From contig NZ_JAFCJE010000013.1 in the NCBI RefSeq assembly GCF_018131185.1, forward strand, positions 1-64,000: a DNA stretch of 64,000 nt, read 5' to 3'. The position numbers were made by a program, and so were the translations under genes. Within the stretch, counting starts at the first letter, position 1. Every line of letters starts with the position of its first letter. Positions 8,791 to 16,854 of the stretch are shown here, in pieces. This DNA comes from Bradyrhizobium diazoefficiens (lineage in GTDB: Bacteria > Pseudomonadota > Alphaproteobacteria > Rhizobiales > Xanthobacteraceae). The notes beneath the pieces are model-generated. The model had not been told where the DNA came from. It ran no database searches and saw only the letters and a program-made list of their open reading frames with translations.

Positions 8791-9375
8791 CTAGCCGGTG
8801 GGCCGGATCGACGCCAGCACGGCCAGACCCGAGACGACCGCGAGCTTAGAGGCCGTGGTGAGCTCGGCCTTCAGCGTGTCTTCGTGCGAAAGTGCAAAAT
8901 CCTCAAGCCCGAGACGGAGGCGGCAATCGCCGCGCGCGGCGTAAACCAGGTGCGTGCCGGCAGCAAGCTGCCGCTCGCCGGGCTCGCGAAGCGCGAGGAG
9001 ATCGATCTCGGCCGCCCCGCGCCGCGCCATCAGGTTCACGACCTCGACGGGCCCTGCCTCGAGCGCGGTCACGATCTCCGTCTCGCCGGTGAAACGCACC
9101 GTCGTAAAAGGTTCACGCTCGTCGAAATCCTGCGCGGGCGACTTCAGCACCAGCCCGCGACCATTGACGACCATCTGGAGACGATCGATGCCGGGCATAT
9201 GGGAGAACGGACCCGGCGCCACGATCGGTGTCGCGGCAAACCGCCAGAGCAGGCTGTTCCAATCCCTCGCCGGCGCATCTTCGCGCCAAGCTCCCGCAAT
9301 GTCGGTGAAGATGCCGCCGCCGTTCTTCCAGGGCGAGCGCGTGTAGTCTTCAGGTTTGAGCAGTGTGGTCTTCAT
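8791..9375 (-). CDS. HutD family protein
   Basis: The 194-residue product starts LKPEDYTRSPWKNGGGIFTDIA, a hallmark of HutD/Ves proteins, which adopt a double-stranded beta-helix (cupin) fold. Other family segments are WRFAATPIVAPGPFSHMPGIDR and the later DFDEREPFTTVRFTGE. HutD is associated with histidine utilisation in other bacteria and may bind a pathway intermediate; no hut genes lie nearby, so the role here is open. Its start overlaps the end of the hydrolase fragment by 26 bases, pointing to one transcript with the two genes upstream. Confidence 0.9.
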   Translation of the reverse strand: MKTTLLKPEDYTRSPWKNGGGIFTDIAGAWREDAPARDWNSLLWRFAATPIVAPGPFSHMPGIDRLQMVVNGRGLVLKSPAQDFDEREPFTTVRFTGETEIVTALEAGPVEVVNLMARRGAAEIDLLALREPGERQLAAGTHLVYAARGDCRLRLGLEDFALSHEDTLKAELTTASKLAVVSGLAVLASIRPTG

Positions 9376-9613
9376 GGAGATTCTCGATACGATGGGAGTG
9401 CGGTGGAGCGTCCGCGTATGCTTCCAGAAACGGCTCAGCGGCCTTCCGCACCGTTTCAAGATGTGTGAACAGCGACACGTGGCCGCCGTCGGGAAGCGCG
9501 AGCAGCTTCGCCTGCGGGATTGCCCGACAAATGCTCTCGGCATGCGAGAACAGCACGACGTTGTCGGACGGCGCAGGCCCGACAAGCGGCACAGCGTCCG
9601 GGTTTGCGGTCAT
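9350..9613 (-). pseudogene. C-terminal fragment of an alpha/beta hydrolase
   Basis: The 87-residue frame reads VGPAPSDNVVLFSHAESICRAIPQAKLLALPDGGHVSLFTHLETVRKAAEPFLE. This is the final part of an alpha/beta hydrolase, containing the late catalytic histidine (GGHVSLF) but no nucleophile elbow or oxyanion loop. The upstream two thirds of the gene are missing. Its ATG overlaps the TGA of the preceding DUF2087 gene (ATGA) and its end overlaps hutD, so it may still be translated. Deletion remnant is the simplest reading; a retained short peptide is the alternative. Confidence 0.65.
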
Positions 9614-10176
9614 GTCGCGACCTCCGTTTCCGGGCCACTGACCTTCAGGTGACGCAGCAACGCCGTAGCGTCGCTTGGCGGCCTACGCTCGATCCGGCGA
9701 TAGTCCCGCCCATCGGCTGTGCGGACGATCAGGCCGTGATCGCACAGCGCGCGGCGGAGCAAGGCATCATCGGCGAAAGCGTGATGGCGATTCAACAATG
9801 CCTTGACCTGCGCCTCGGCAAGACTGCAGCGCGGCGGGAAGCCGGCCCACAACACCCAAAGGCTCAATTGCTGCATGCTATGCCGGGCCGGCCAGCGAAG
9901 CAGCCGGCCGTGGTCGTCGAAATGGCGCGCCGCCCGTTGCACGCGCTTCAGGTCGACCGCATCGCCCTGGGATGCCGGCGCCACGCGGTCATCAACGGAA
10001 CTTCCGGCCGCACGTGCACGAAAATGCTGGTAATTCCTGTGTCCCGTCGCACGCGCGAGAATGTTGAGCAGCTCGACGTGCCCCGGTGGCGACGTCCGCT
10101 GCAGGAGCTGGGCGCGCACGGATTTCGCGAGCGCGGAGATGTCGCCCGCGACAAAGGCAATGGGAGTTCTGGCCAT
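9610..10176 (-). CDS. DUF2087 domain-containing protein
   Basis: The 188-residue product ends with the DUF2087 pattern: FPPRCSLAEAQVKALLNRHHAFADDALLRRALCDHGLIVRTADGRDYRRIE, a winged-helix-like region often fused to or found beside regulators. The N-terminal 70 residues, with LLNILARATGHRNYQHF, form a helical segment of unknown role. ATG 10176 is chosen because GAGGA lies seven bases upstream; a TTG six bases earlier is less likely. It is first in a three-gene run with the hydrolase fragment and hutD. DNA binding is plausible but not shown. Confidence 0.85.
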   Translation of the reverse strand: MARTPIAFVAGDISALAKSVRAQLLQRTSPPGHVELLNILARATGHRNYQHFRARAAGSSVDDRVAPASQGDAVDLKRVQRAARHFDDHGRLLRWPARHSMQQLSLWVLWAGFPPRCSLAEAQVKALLNRHHAFADDALLRRALCDHGLIVRTADGRDYRRIERRPPSDATALLRHLKVSGPETEVAT

Positions 10177-10420
10177 GACCAATCCTCGATGTGCCGATCC
10201 GGGTAGGATTGTCGGAGGTCACCGGCTTACGACGCGGCACGAGGTTGGTGTCGGTTCGATTGAGCCTTGCAGGTTTAGCTTCCCTCGCGGGACGGTGACG
10301 CCTGGGTGAACTGCAGACCCAAGCCCCCTTTACAACGGACGCCCGTCAAGCTCAAGAGCCTGACGTGAGATGCGCGTAAGCCGCGATCGGAGGCGCTGGG
10401 TGCCCCGGACTCCGACGCCG

Positions 10421-12511
10421 CTATTTCGACGCCAGTGCCGCCACAGGCCGCCAAGCAGCGTCCGGCCCGGCCGATGCGAGCTTGCGGCAGCGGTCGCGCA
10501 TCAGCTCAGCTGGACGATCGTGGCCGCGCCGTTTCAATACCGTCTCGAAATCGGCTATCGCATCGGTGAACCGGCGCGCCCGATAGCTGGCAAGGCCGCG
10601 CTCGTAATCAGCGATCCAGGACGCATCGACGCTAGCGTCGTCATTCGCCATCCCGATCAGCTCGTAGACGGAGATCCCCTCTTCCCGTCCGTAGACAGCG
10701 ATGCTGTCGAGCTCGCGCGTGACGACGGCGCCGCGCGCCAGACGTTCGGTCGTCTCGCCGATCAGGATCTGCGTGCCATAGGATTTATTGGCCCCTTCGA
10801 GCCGGCTGGCGACGTTCACGGCATCGCCGATCACGGTGTAGTTCAGCCGCAGCTCTGAGCCGATATTGCCGACCAGCATGCGGCCCGAATTGATTCCGAT
10901 CCGGATCTGGAGCGGCTGGCCGAGATCGTCGACCAGCCCGGACTCTTCCACGGCCCTGCGGCAGGCGAGCGCGGCGCGGCAGCAGCGCGCGGCGTGATCG
11001 TCCTGCGGCTGCGGCGCGCCCCAGAACGCCATCACGGCGTCGCCGATGAACTTGTCGATGGTGCCGCCATTGGCGACGATGATCTCCGAAGTGACGTCGA
11101 GATAGCGCGACAGCAGCGGCACCACGCGATCACCCAGCCGCTCGGACAGCCCGGTGAAGCCGGCAATGTCGATGAACATCACGCTGAGCTCCTGGACATA
11201 GCCGCCGGGCTTCGCCTCGACGCCCTGGTGCAGCAAATCACGAACGAGATCGGCCGGGATGAATTTTCGGAATGCGGACAGCCCGGCCGCCATCTCGGCA
11301 ATCGCGCCCGACAGGCTCGCAATCTCCCTTAGCCGTGACGGATGGCGACGGACCTGCTCCAGCGCAAAGGCCTCGACATGACGTAGCTCGCCGACGACGA
11401 GCGACAGCGGCGCGGCAATGACGGAGCGCGCCAGCAACGCCGAGACGAGCGCTGCGAATACGGCACCGATCGCGAGGCCGAGGATCAGACGCCGCAGCGT
11501 CGTCTCGACCGGCCCGAGAAACTCGGCCTCGGGGATCACCGTGGCGAGCGACCAGCCGGGAAACGGCAGCGGCGTCAGCGTCACCTCGTAGGCCGCGCGG
11601 CCCGATGTGAGGCGGCTGCGCCACGCCTCTTTGCGGCCGTTCTCACCGGCCTTGTCGAGCGCCAGGCGCGCGAGCGGTAGCAGCTTCAGGTCGCCGCGCG
11701 CCGGATGGAGCTCGTCGGCCTCCTTGTCCGGCGCCGCGACGAGTTCGCCGCTGCCATCGACGATGAAGGCGGTCCCCGTGCGCCCGACCTCGAGCTGCGA
11801 CAGGAAACGCGCAAGCCTCGTGTATTCGATGATGACGGCCAGAACGCCTTGCCGTTCCTGATAGACGTCGATCGGCCCGGCGAAGGCGATCGACGGCCGC
11901 TGGCCGGTCGCATGGTCCAGCACCCTGAACCATTGCGGATCGTCCGCCTTCAGCCCGGCCTTGAACCAGGCCTGATCGGCAACGCGGAATGAGGTCGGCT
12001 CGAAGCGGCGATTGGCGAATTCGATGTCGCCGGGCACGACGTCGTACTCATCGACACGGCGCTCGCCAGGATGATCCGTCAGCGAGATCTCCATCATCTC
12101 CAGGCGGCGATCACCGAGCTTGTGCGCTGCGAAGTAGGAGCCGTCGGGCCAGCCGAAGGCGACCCAGGAAATCGTCGCCTGCGACTGCAATTGCGACAGA
12201 AACACGAATTCGCGCTTATCGGCCTCGCGGGTGTCGAGCACGTTCTGCAGGAACAAGGTGCGGATCGCGGTGTGCGCGGCGCGCGCCTCGTCGACGATGG
12301 CCAAGACCTCCTTGCGCACCGCCGCCACGATCTGCTCGTTGATGGTCGAGGCGAGTTGCCGGCTGGTCGCCTCCGCGGTGCGCCACCACAGGAGGCTGGA
12401 GAGCGCGGCCGTCAACAGGATCGCCGTCAGGACCAGCGCGGACACCGCGAGGCGGATGCTGATCGTCAGCCTTGCGATCGTATGAAGCCGTCGTTCGGGA
12501 TCAACCTTCAT
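10421..12511 (-). CDS. Membrane adenylate cyclase with Cache-type sensor
   Basis: The 696-residue protein has a transmembrane segment near residues 15-40, an extracytoplasmic sensor of about 280 residues resembling a double Cache domain (GTAFIVDGSGELVAAPD), a second membrane span near 330-350, a HAMP-like linker, and a class III cyclase domain. Catalytic residues are intact: Asp in MFIDIAGFT, Lys and Asp in IDKFIGDAV, Thr in YTVIGDAVN, Asn and Arg in VNVASRLE. About 70 helical residues follow. It probably makes cAMP in response to an external small molecule. The ATG at 12511 is preferred over a GTG at 12535, which lacks a ribosome site. Confidence 0.93.
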   Translation of the reverse strand: MKVDPERRLHTIARLTISIRLAVSALVLTAILLTAALSSLLWWRTAEATSRQLASTINEQIVAAVRKEVLAIVDEARAAHTAIRTLFLQNVLDTREADKREFVFLSQLQSQATISWVAFGWPDGSYFAAHKLGDRRLEMMEISLTDHPGERRVDEYDVVPGDIEFANRRFEPTSFRVADQAWFKAGLKADDPQWFRVLDHATGQRPSIAFAGPIDVYQERQGVLAVIIEYTRLARFLSQLEVGRTGTAFIVDGSGELVAAPDKEADELHPARGDLKLLPLARLALDKAGENGRKEAWRSRLTSGRAAYEVTLTPLPFPGWSLATVIPEAEFLGPVETTLRRLILGLAIGAVFAALVSALLARSVIAAPLSLVVGELRHVEAFALEQVRRHPSRLREIASLSGAIAEMAAGLSAFRKFIPADLVRDLLHQGVEAKPGGYVQELSVMFIDIAGFTGLSERLGDRVVPLLSRYLDVTSEIIVANGGTIDKFIGDAVMAFWGAPQPQDDHAARCCRAALACRRAVEESGLVDDLGQPLQIRIGINSGRMLVGNIGSELRLNYTVIGDAVNVASRLEGANKSYGTQILIGETTERLARGAVVTRELDSIAVYGREEGISVYELIGMANDDASVDASWIADYERGLASYRARRFTDAIADFETVLKRRGHDRPAELMRDRCRKLASAGPDAAWRPVAALASK

Positions 12512-12737
12512 CACTGTCTTCGCCCGCTGGTCCACCGCGCCACTGTCATGCTCTACGCCGCAGGCCCGCGCCCGTTACCTCTGGCATGAATAAGTCGTCC
12601 GCCGCCAATGCCCGGCGGCTACCGTCTCGATACGCCTTAAGCATTGGCTTTGAACGCAAGCTTGCCCGCCAATACCGGCCCAAGCGCACGCGTCGTGCGC
12701 CCAATCCAACCGGTCACGCCTTCGTGAACAGCAGTCC

Positions 12738-12765
12738 GTAACGCGGGCTGCGCGGGCAGCGAAGG
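12738..12765 (+). promoter_or_regulatory. Putative ECF SigF-type promoter of the bufferin operon
   Basis: GTAACG at 12738-12743 and CGAAGG at 12760-12765 are separated by exactly 16 bases. This matches the GTAACC-N16-CGAA pattern I know for the Caulobacter SigF regulon, which includes the homologous gigABCD operon. It lies 55 bases upstream of bufA1. No sigF or anti-sigma gene is visible in the window, so the sigma factor would have to be encoded elsewhere. Confidence 0.6.
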
Positions 12766-12776
12766 ACACCATGCGC

Positions 12777-12797
12777 GCATCGCCTGCTAGGCGATGC
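12777..12797 (+). repeat. Perfect hairpin in the bufA1 leader
   Basis: GCATCGCCT at 12777-12785 and AGGCGATGC at 12789-12797 are perfect 9-bp arms around a 3-nt loop. The hairpin falls in the predicted 5' untranslated region, ending about 10 bases before the CAGGAGAA ribosome site of bufA1. It could affect translation or RNA stability. Confidence 0.55.
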
Positions 12798-12819
12798 CAT
12801 CTCGAACAGGAGAATCCCG

Positions 12820-13125
12820 ATGTCTGCCAAGCATGCCGTCACTTCGCTGGTCCTCGCCGGCGCCCTATCCACCGCGCTCGCGAGCCTCGCCGCGGCCGGC
12901 CCGCTGACCAAGGCCGAGGGCGAGGCTGCCATGGCCGCCAAGAAAGAGAAGTGCTTCGGCGTCGCGCTGAAGGGCCAGAACGACTGCGCGGCGGGACCGG
13001 GCACGACCTGCCAGGGCACATCAACCGTCGATTTCCAAGGCAACGCCTGGAAATTCGTGCAGGGCGGCACCTGCACCAGTATCGAGCTGCCGGGCGGCAA
13101 GAAGGGTTCGCTGAAGCCGGTCTAG
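12820..13125 (+). CDS. bufA1: BufA1-type bufferin precursor (DUF2282), periplasmic metallophore
   Basis: The 101-residue product has an N-terminal signal peptide (about residues 1-26, hydrophobic stretch ending SLAAAGPL). The mature part contains four cysteines: KCFGVALKGQNDCAAGPGTTCQG and GGTCTSIELPGG. In characterised bufferins cysteines of the precursor are oxidised to thiooxazole-type copper ligands by a DUF692 enzyme. The protein is then exported and sequesters copper in the periplasm. It is first in a four-gene run with bufB, bufC and doxX. Assignment rests on length, cysteine spacing and operon; modification is inferred from the family. Confidence 0.9.
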   Translation: MSAKHAVTSLVLAGALSTALASLAAAGPLTKAEGEAAMAAKKEKCFGVALKGQNDCAAGPGTTCQGTSTVDFQGNAWKFVQGGTCTSIELPGGKKGSLKPV

Positions 13126-13168
13126 CGGCCCGCACGAAGTCGCCGACAAGCACGAACGGAGCAGCACG

Positions 13169-14086
13169 ATGAGCACGGTGATCAAGTCGACCCGACCAGC
13201 AGCCATGCCGCTCCGCTTCGCAATTCCCATCGGCGGCGTAGCCGGGACGAGCTTCAAGCCCGAGCATCTGGCTGATATCCTCGAGGCAGGACCTCGGCGT
13301 GGCTTCTTCGAAGTCCACGCCGAGAACTACATGGGCCATGGAGGCCCGCCGCATCGCGCGCTGGAGGCGATCCGCCGCGATCATGCGCTCTCGCTGCACG
13401 GCGTCGGCATGTCGATCGGCGGACCCCGGCCGCTCGACAAGGCGCATCTGGCGCGCTTTTGCGGCCTCGTCGCGCGCTATCAGCCGACGCTGGTCTCCGA
13501 GCATCTGGCATGGTCGACCCATGAGACCAGCTTCTTCAACGATCTGTTGCCCCTGCCCTATACCGAAGCGACGTTGGCTTGCGTCTGCGATCACATCGAC
13601 CAGGTGCAGGAAGCGATCCGCCGTCCGCTGCTGCTGGAGAACCCGTCAACCTATGTCACGTTTCGCGAATCCTCGATGCGCGAGACCGAGTTCATCCGCG
13701 CAATTGCCGAGCGCACCGGCTGCGGGCTGCTGCTCGACGTCAACAACGTGTTCGTCTCCGCGACGAACCATGGCTTCTCGGCACTCGAATATCTCACGGA
13801 CTTCCCGCTGTCGCGGGTCGGGGAGATCCATCTTGCGGGCCATGCCGAGCAGGCGGACGACGAAGGTGATCCGCTGTTGATCGACAGTCACGACGGCCCG
13901 GTCGCTGACGCAGTCTGGAAGCTCTACGAGCTCGTCATCCAGCGCCGCGGTCCGGTGCCGACGCTGGTCGAATGGGACAGCAAGATTCCGGACTGGCCGG
14001 TGCTGCAAGCGGAAGCCGCTGCTGCCCAGGCGATTCTCGACCGTCATCAGTCCCCAGCATTGGCGGGAGACCGCCATGCGGCCTGA
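13169..14086 (+). CDS. bufB: BufB, DUF692 multinuclear iron oxidase for bufferin maturation
   Basis: The 305-residue protein is a complete DUF692 (MbnB-like) TIM-barrel enzyme. Conserved metal-ligand segments are LHGVGMSIGG, SEHLAWS, LLENPSTYV, LLDVNNVFVSA, GEIHLAGH and VEWDSKIPDW. The family uses two or three iron ions and O2 to convert precursor cysteines into oxazolone- or thiooxazole-type metal ligands. It would act in the cytoplasm on BufA1 before export. The 43-bp gap to bufA1 and 11-bp overlap with bufC indicate one transcript. Confidence 0.95.
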   Translation: MSTVIKSTRPAAMPLRFAIPIGGVAGTSFKPEHLADILEAGPRRGFFEVHAENYMGHGGPPHRALEAIRRDHALSLHGVGMSIGGPRPLDKAHLARFCGLVARYQPTLVSEHLAWSTHETSFFNDLLPLPYTEATLACVCDHIDQVQEAIRRPLLLENPSTYVTFRESSMRETEFIRAIAERTGCGLLLDVNNVFVSATNHGFSALEYLTDFPLSRVGEIHLAGHAEQADDEGDPLLIDSHDGPVADAVWKLYELVIQRRGPVPTLVEWDSKIPDWPVLQAEAAAAQAILDRHQSPALAGDRHAA

Positions 14087-14858
14087 ACCCGACTTGTCTT
14101 TCGCCGCTGCGTTCGCGCCGGCACTGCTGGATCCGGCACGCAGCACGCCCGAGACCGTGTCCGGCCCGAACGGCAAGGCCGCGAGCCGGCGCTACGACGT
14201 CTACCGCAACAACGTCACCGTCAGCCTGATCGACGCGCTGGCCGCGGTCTATCCGGCGGTGCAGCGCATCACCGGCGCCGAGTTCTTCCGCGCCATGGCG
14301 CGCTTCCATGTTCGCAGCACCCCGCCCACCTCGCCGCTGCTGTTCGAGTATGGCCGCGACTTCCCGGAGTTCATTGTGCGTTATGAGCATGCGCAGGCCA
14401 TGCCGTGGCTCGCCGACGTCGCGCGCATCGAGCGGGCCTGGCTCGATGCCTATCACGCAGCCGACGCTGCGCCGCTGTCGCCGGCGCGGCTTTCGGCGAT
14501 CGCCCCGGAACGGCTTGCTGACACCATCTTCATCCCGCATCCGGCAATGCGGATCGTGCGTTCGCCGTTCTCTGCGGTGACGATCTTCGCCGCCAACCGC
14601 GACAACGCGCCGGTCAAGCGCATCGACGCGTCCACGCCGGAGGACGCCCTGATCACACGGCCCGAACTCGACGTCGCGGTCCGACATCTTCCGGTTGGCG
14701 GCGCCGTCTTTGCCTCTTGCCTCGCATCTGGCCGGCCGCTCGGCGAAGCTGCCGCGTCGGCACTGGATGCAGCGCCCGAATTCGACATCGCCATGAACAT
14801 CGCCGGCCTGATCGAGGCCGGTGCATTCACCTCGCTCGCTGCTGGAGACGCATTATGA
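14076..14858 (+). CDS. bufC: BufC, DUF2063 partner of the bufferin oxidase
   Basis: The 260-residue product has the DUF2063 N-terminal helical domain: FAPALLDPARSTPETVSG, RRYDVYRNNVTVSLIDALAAVYPAVQRITGAEFF. This domain recruits the precursor peptide to the DUF692 enzyme, as MbnC does for MbnB. The C-terminal half (about residues 120-260) is variable and may hold a second domain for the complex. Its start overlaps the end of bufB and its TGA overlaps the ATG of the next gene, so translation is coupled. Confidence 0.93.
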   Translation: MRPEPDLSFAAAFAPALLDPARSTPETVSGPNGKAASRRYDVYRNNVTVSLIDALAAVYPAVQRITGAEFFRAMARFHVRSTPPTSPLLFEYGRDFPEFIVRYEHAQAMPWLADVARIERAWLDAYHAADAAPLSPARLSAIAPERLADTIFIPHPAMRIVRSPFSAVTIFAANRDNAPVKRIDASTPEDALITRPELDVAVRHLPVGGAVFASCLASGRPLGEAAASALDAAPEFDIAMNIAGLIEAGAFTSLAAGDAL

Positions 14859-15364
14859 TCACGGACCAACGCATGGCGTCGGGCAGCGGGCTGCCGTCGT
14901 TCTGGCTGCTCGTCGACAGGGCCAATCGGCTGGTGCAGACGATCGCCACCCCCTCGCTGGTCCAACTCGTGCTGCGCCTCGCGCTGGCGGTGCCGTTCTG
15001 GCGCTCGGGCCTGCTCAAATGGGACGGCTTCCTCAGGCTCAACGACACCGCCGTGACGTTGTTCAGCGACGAGTTCATGCTGCATCTGCCGGGCGGGCCC
15101 TATCACTTTCCGGCCCCGACGGTGATGGCGTTCCTGTCGGGCTGCGGCGAGGTCACGTTTCCGATCCTGCTGGTGCTGGGTCTCGGCACACGATTCGCAG
15201 GGCTCGGGCTGTTGTTCATGACCGTCATCGTCGAGCTCACCGTGCCCGACGGCTGGCCGATCCACCTCACCTGGGCGGCAATGGCGCTCGGCATCATGGC
15301 TTACGGACCCGGCAACATCTCGCTCGACCACCTGCTCTGTCGCGCGCGGTCGCAGGCGCGATAG
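14855..15364 (+). CDS. DoxX family membrane protein, fourth gene of bufferin operon
   Basis: The 169-residue protein is a DoxX-type inner membrane protein with four hydrophobic segments and the family opening LRLALAVPFWRSGLLKWDGF. The ATG at 14855 overlaps the bufC stop in an ATGA. The homologous Caulobacter operon ends in a DoxX gene too, where its role is unclear; electron transfer or membrane redox function is possible. Upstream in-frame sequence is a shadow of bufC and has been excluded. Confidence 0.92.
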   Translation: MITDQRMASGSGLPSFWLLVDRANRLVQTIATPSLVQLVLRLALAVPFWRSGLLKWDGFLRLNDTAVTLFSDEFMLHLPGGPYHFPAPTVMAFLSGCGEVTFPILLVLGLGTRFAGLGLLFMTVIVELTVPDGWPIHLTWAAMALGIMAYGPGNISLDHLLCRARSQAR

Positions 15365-15446
15365 ATATACGTTTGTGTCTCCACCAGGTGCGCGCCCTTG
15401 CGCGCCTCAGGATGACGTCAGTGGGTGTGGCGCCCGAACGGCGGCC

Positions 15447-16292
15447 TCACATCCCGCTCAAGCCGCTATCCACCGCGAGCGTCTGCGCGGTGACGTAGAC
15501 GCTCTCATCCGACAGGAAGAACAGCACGGCGTAGGCAATCTCCCAGGCTGTCGCCTGACGGCCGAAGGGGACGTGGCCCTTGCCGCGCGAGGGGCGGCCC
15601 GCGCCGGCTTCGCGGCCGTTGGGGGTATCGACGAGGCCGGGATAGACCAGGTTGGCGCGGATGCCGCGGCGGGAGCCGAGATGGGCGATGTTGCGCATCA
15701 GGCCGCCGAGCGCGGCCTTTGAGGAATCATACACCGCCATCTGCGAGCCCGCTTTCAGCGCGGCAATGGAGGAGATGAAGACGATGGCGCCGCCATCGTC
15801 AAGCTTCGGCAGAGCCGCGCGGCAACACAGCATGGGGCCGCGGACGTTGACGTCGTAGATCGCATTCCACTCCTCGGCACTGACGGCATCGAGCCCGACC
15901 TTGCCGAAGGTGCCGATGTTCAGCACCATGCCGTCGAGGCCGCCCATCATGCGATTGGCTTGCTCGATCATGCCTTGGACGTCGGCCTCAGACGTAACGT
16001 CGGCAGCGATCGCAAGAGCCTCGCCACCCTCATCGGTGATGCGCTTGACGGTCTGCTCGGCAGAGCTGCGATTGAGATCGGCGACCGCGACCTTCGCACC
16101 TTCACGTGCGCATAGAATGCTCATGGCACGGCCGTTGCCGATCGGGTCGGAGGCGGCATCGAACACACGCTGCCCGCCGCCGACGATCAGGATGCGGCGG
16201 CCCTTCAGGCGCCCCCTGCCCGGCGCCTCTCCCAACGATTCCGAGCTGTGCGGACGTACGTAGCGCTCCGGCTTGCTCTCGGCTTCCGACAT
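15447..16292 (-). CDS. Short-chain dehydrogenase/reductase
   Basis: The 281-residue product shows the SDR fold. The cofactor loop reads LIVGGGQRVFDAASDPIGNGRA, a variant with an insertion relative to the usual TGxxxGxG. Later motifs are LDGMVLNIGTFG, FISSIAALK and the active site YDSSKAA with Tyr and Lys. It ends DETQTLAVDSG-like sequence (VTAQTLAVDSGLSGM). It would oxidise or reduce a small alcohol or ketone with NAD(P). It follows the carboxymuconolactone decarboxylase-like gene by 10 bases in a TetR-led operon. Confidence 0.92.
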   Translation of the reverse strand: MSEAESKPERYVRPHSSESLGEAPGRGRLKGRRILIVGGGQRVFDAASDPIGNGRAMSILCAREGAKVAVADLNRSSAEQTVKRITDEGGEALAIAADVTSEADVQGMIEQANRMMGGLDGMVLNIGTFGKVGLDAVSAEEWNAIYDVNVRGPMLCCRAALPKLDDGGAIVFISSIAALKAGSQMAVYDSSKAALGGLMRNIAHLGSRRGIRANLVYPGLVDTPNGREAGAGRPSRGKGHVPFGRQATAWEIAYAVLFFLSDESVYVTAQTLAVDSGLSGM

Positions 16293-16302
16293 CTCAGCCG
16301 CC

Positions 16303-16854
16303 CTATTTCTTGCCGCCGTCGTAAACCTTCATGCCTGCGGCGGGATCGAGATCGGTTTCGGTCGCCTCGGTAAGGCGTGCCATCATCATGTAGAAGCCGA
16401 GCGCGACGATGGATTCGACGATCTCCTGGTCGCTGAAATGCTTTCGCGCGGCGGCAAAGGTCGCTTCGGGCACGCGGACGTTCTCGACCACCTCACGGCC
16501 GAATTTCAGCAGCGCGCGCTCGGGATCGCTTAAGCCGGCGGCATCGTAGTCAGCGCGCTCGACTGCATCGAGCTGCGCTTGCGTGCAGCCGACGCCGAGC
16601 GCGATCGGCACGTGCTGACGCCATTCATAGGCACCCCCTTCGAGCTGGGCCGCCTGGAGGATCAGCAGTTCCCGGTTGACCGCCGAGAGCTTCTGCTTGT
16701 GCAGGATCGAGTTGCCGAGCCGCATCGCCGGGATCATGTTAGCCTCGGCATGGGCCATCATGCGGAAGATGTTGAGCTTGACCGGCATGCGGTCGAACGA
16801 GGCGCGGATGTCGCCGCTCGTCGTCTCCGGATCAATCAGGGGCAGCCTTGCCAC
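16303..16854 (-). CDS. Carboxymuconolactone decarboxylase family protein
   Basis: The 183-residue protein has the CMD/AhpD helical fold: MPVKLNIFRMMAHAEANMIPAMRLGNSILHKQKLSAVNRELLILQAAQLEGGAYEWRQHVPIAL. The Glu and His of YEWRQH are the usual conserved pair of the decarboxylase-type subgroup. The CxxC pair of AhpD peroxidases is absent, so a peroxidase role is unlikely. Its start overlaps the end of the TetR gene by 23 bases. Substrate is unknown; the context is catabolic. Confidence 0.88.
   Translation of the reverse strand: MARLPLIDPETTSGDIRASFDRMPVKLNIFRMMAHAEANMIPAMRLGNSILHKQKLSAVNRELLILQAAQLEGGAYEWRQHVPIALGVGCTQAQLDAVERADYDAAGLSDPERALLKFGREVVENVRVPEATFAAARKHFSDQEIVESIVALGFYMMMARLTEATETDLDPAAGMKVYDGGKK

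Noticed and set aside
15365..15446. A GC-rich imperfect hairpin with CAGGATGACG downstream of the DoxX gene
   Set aside because: The arms have mismatches and no T-run follows, so a terminator or repeat cannot be supported beyond a weak resemblance.
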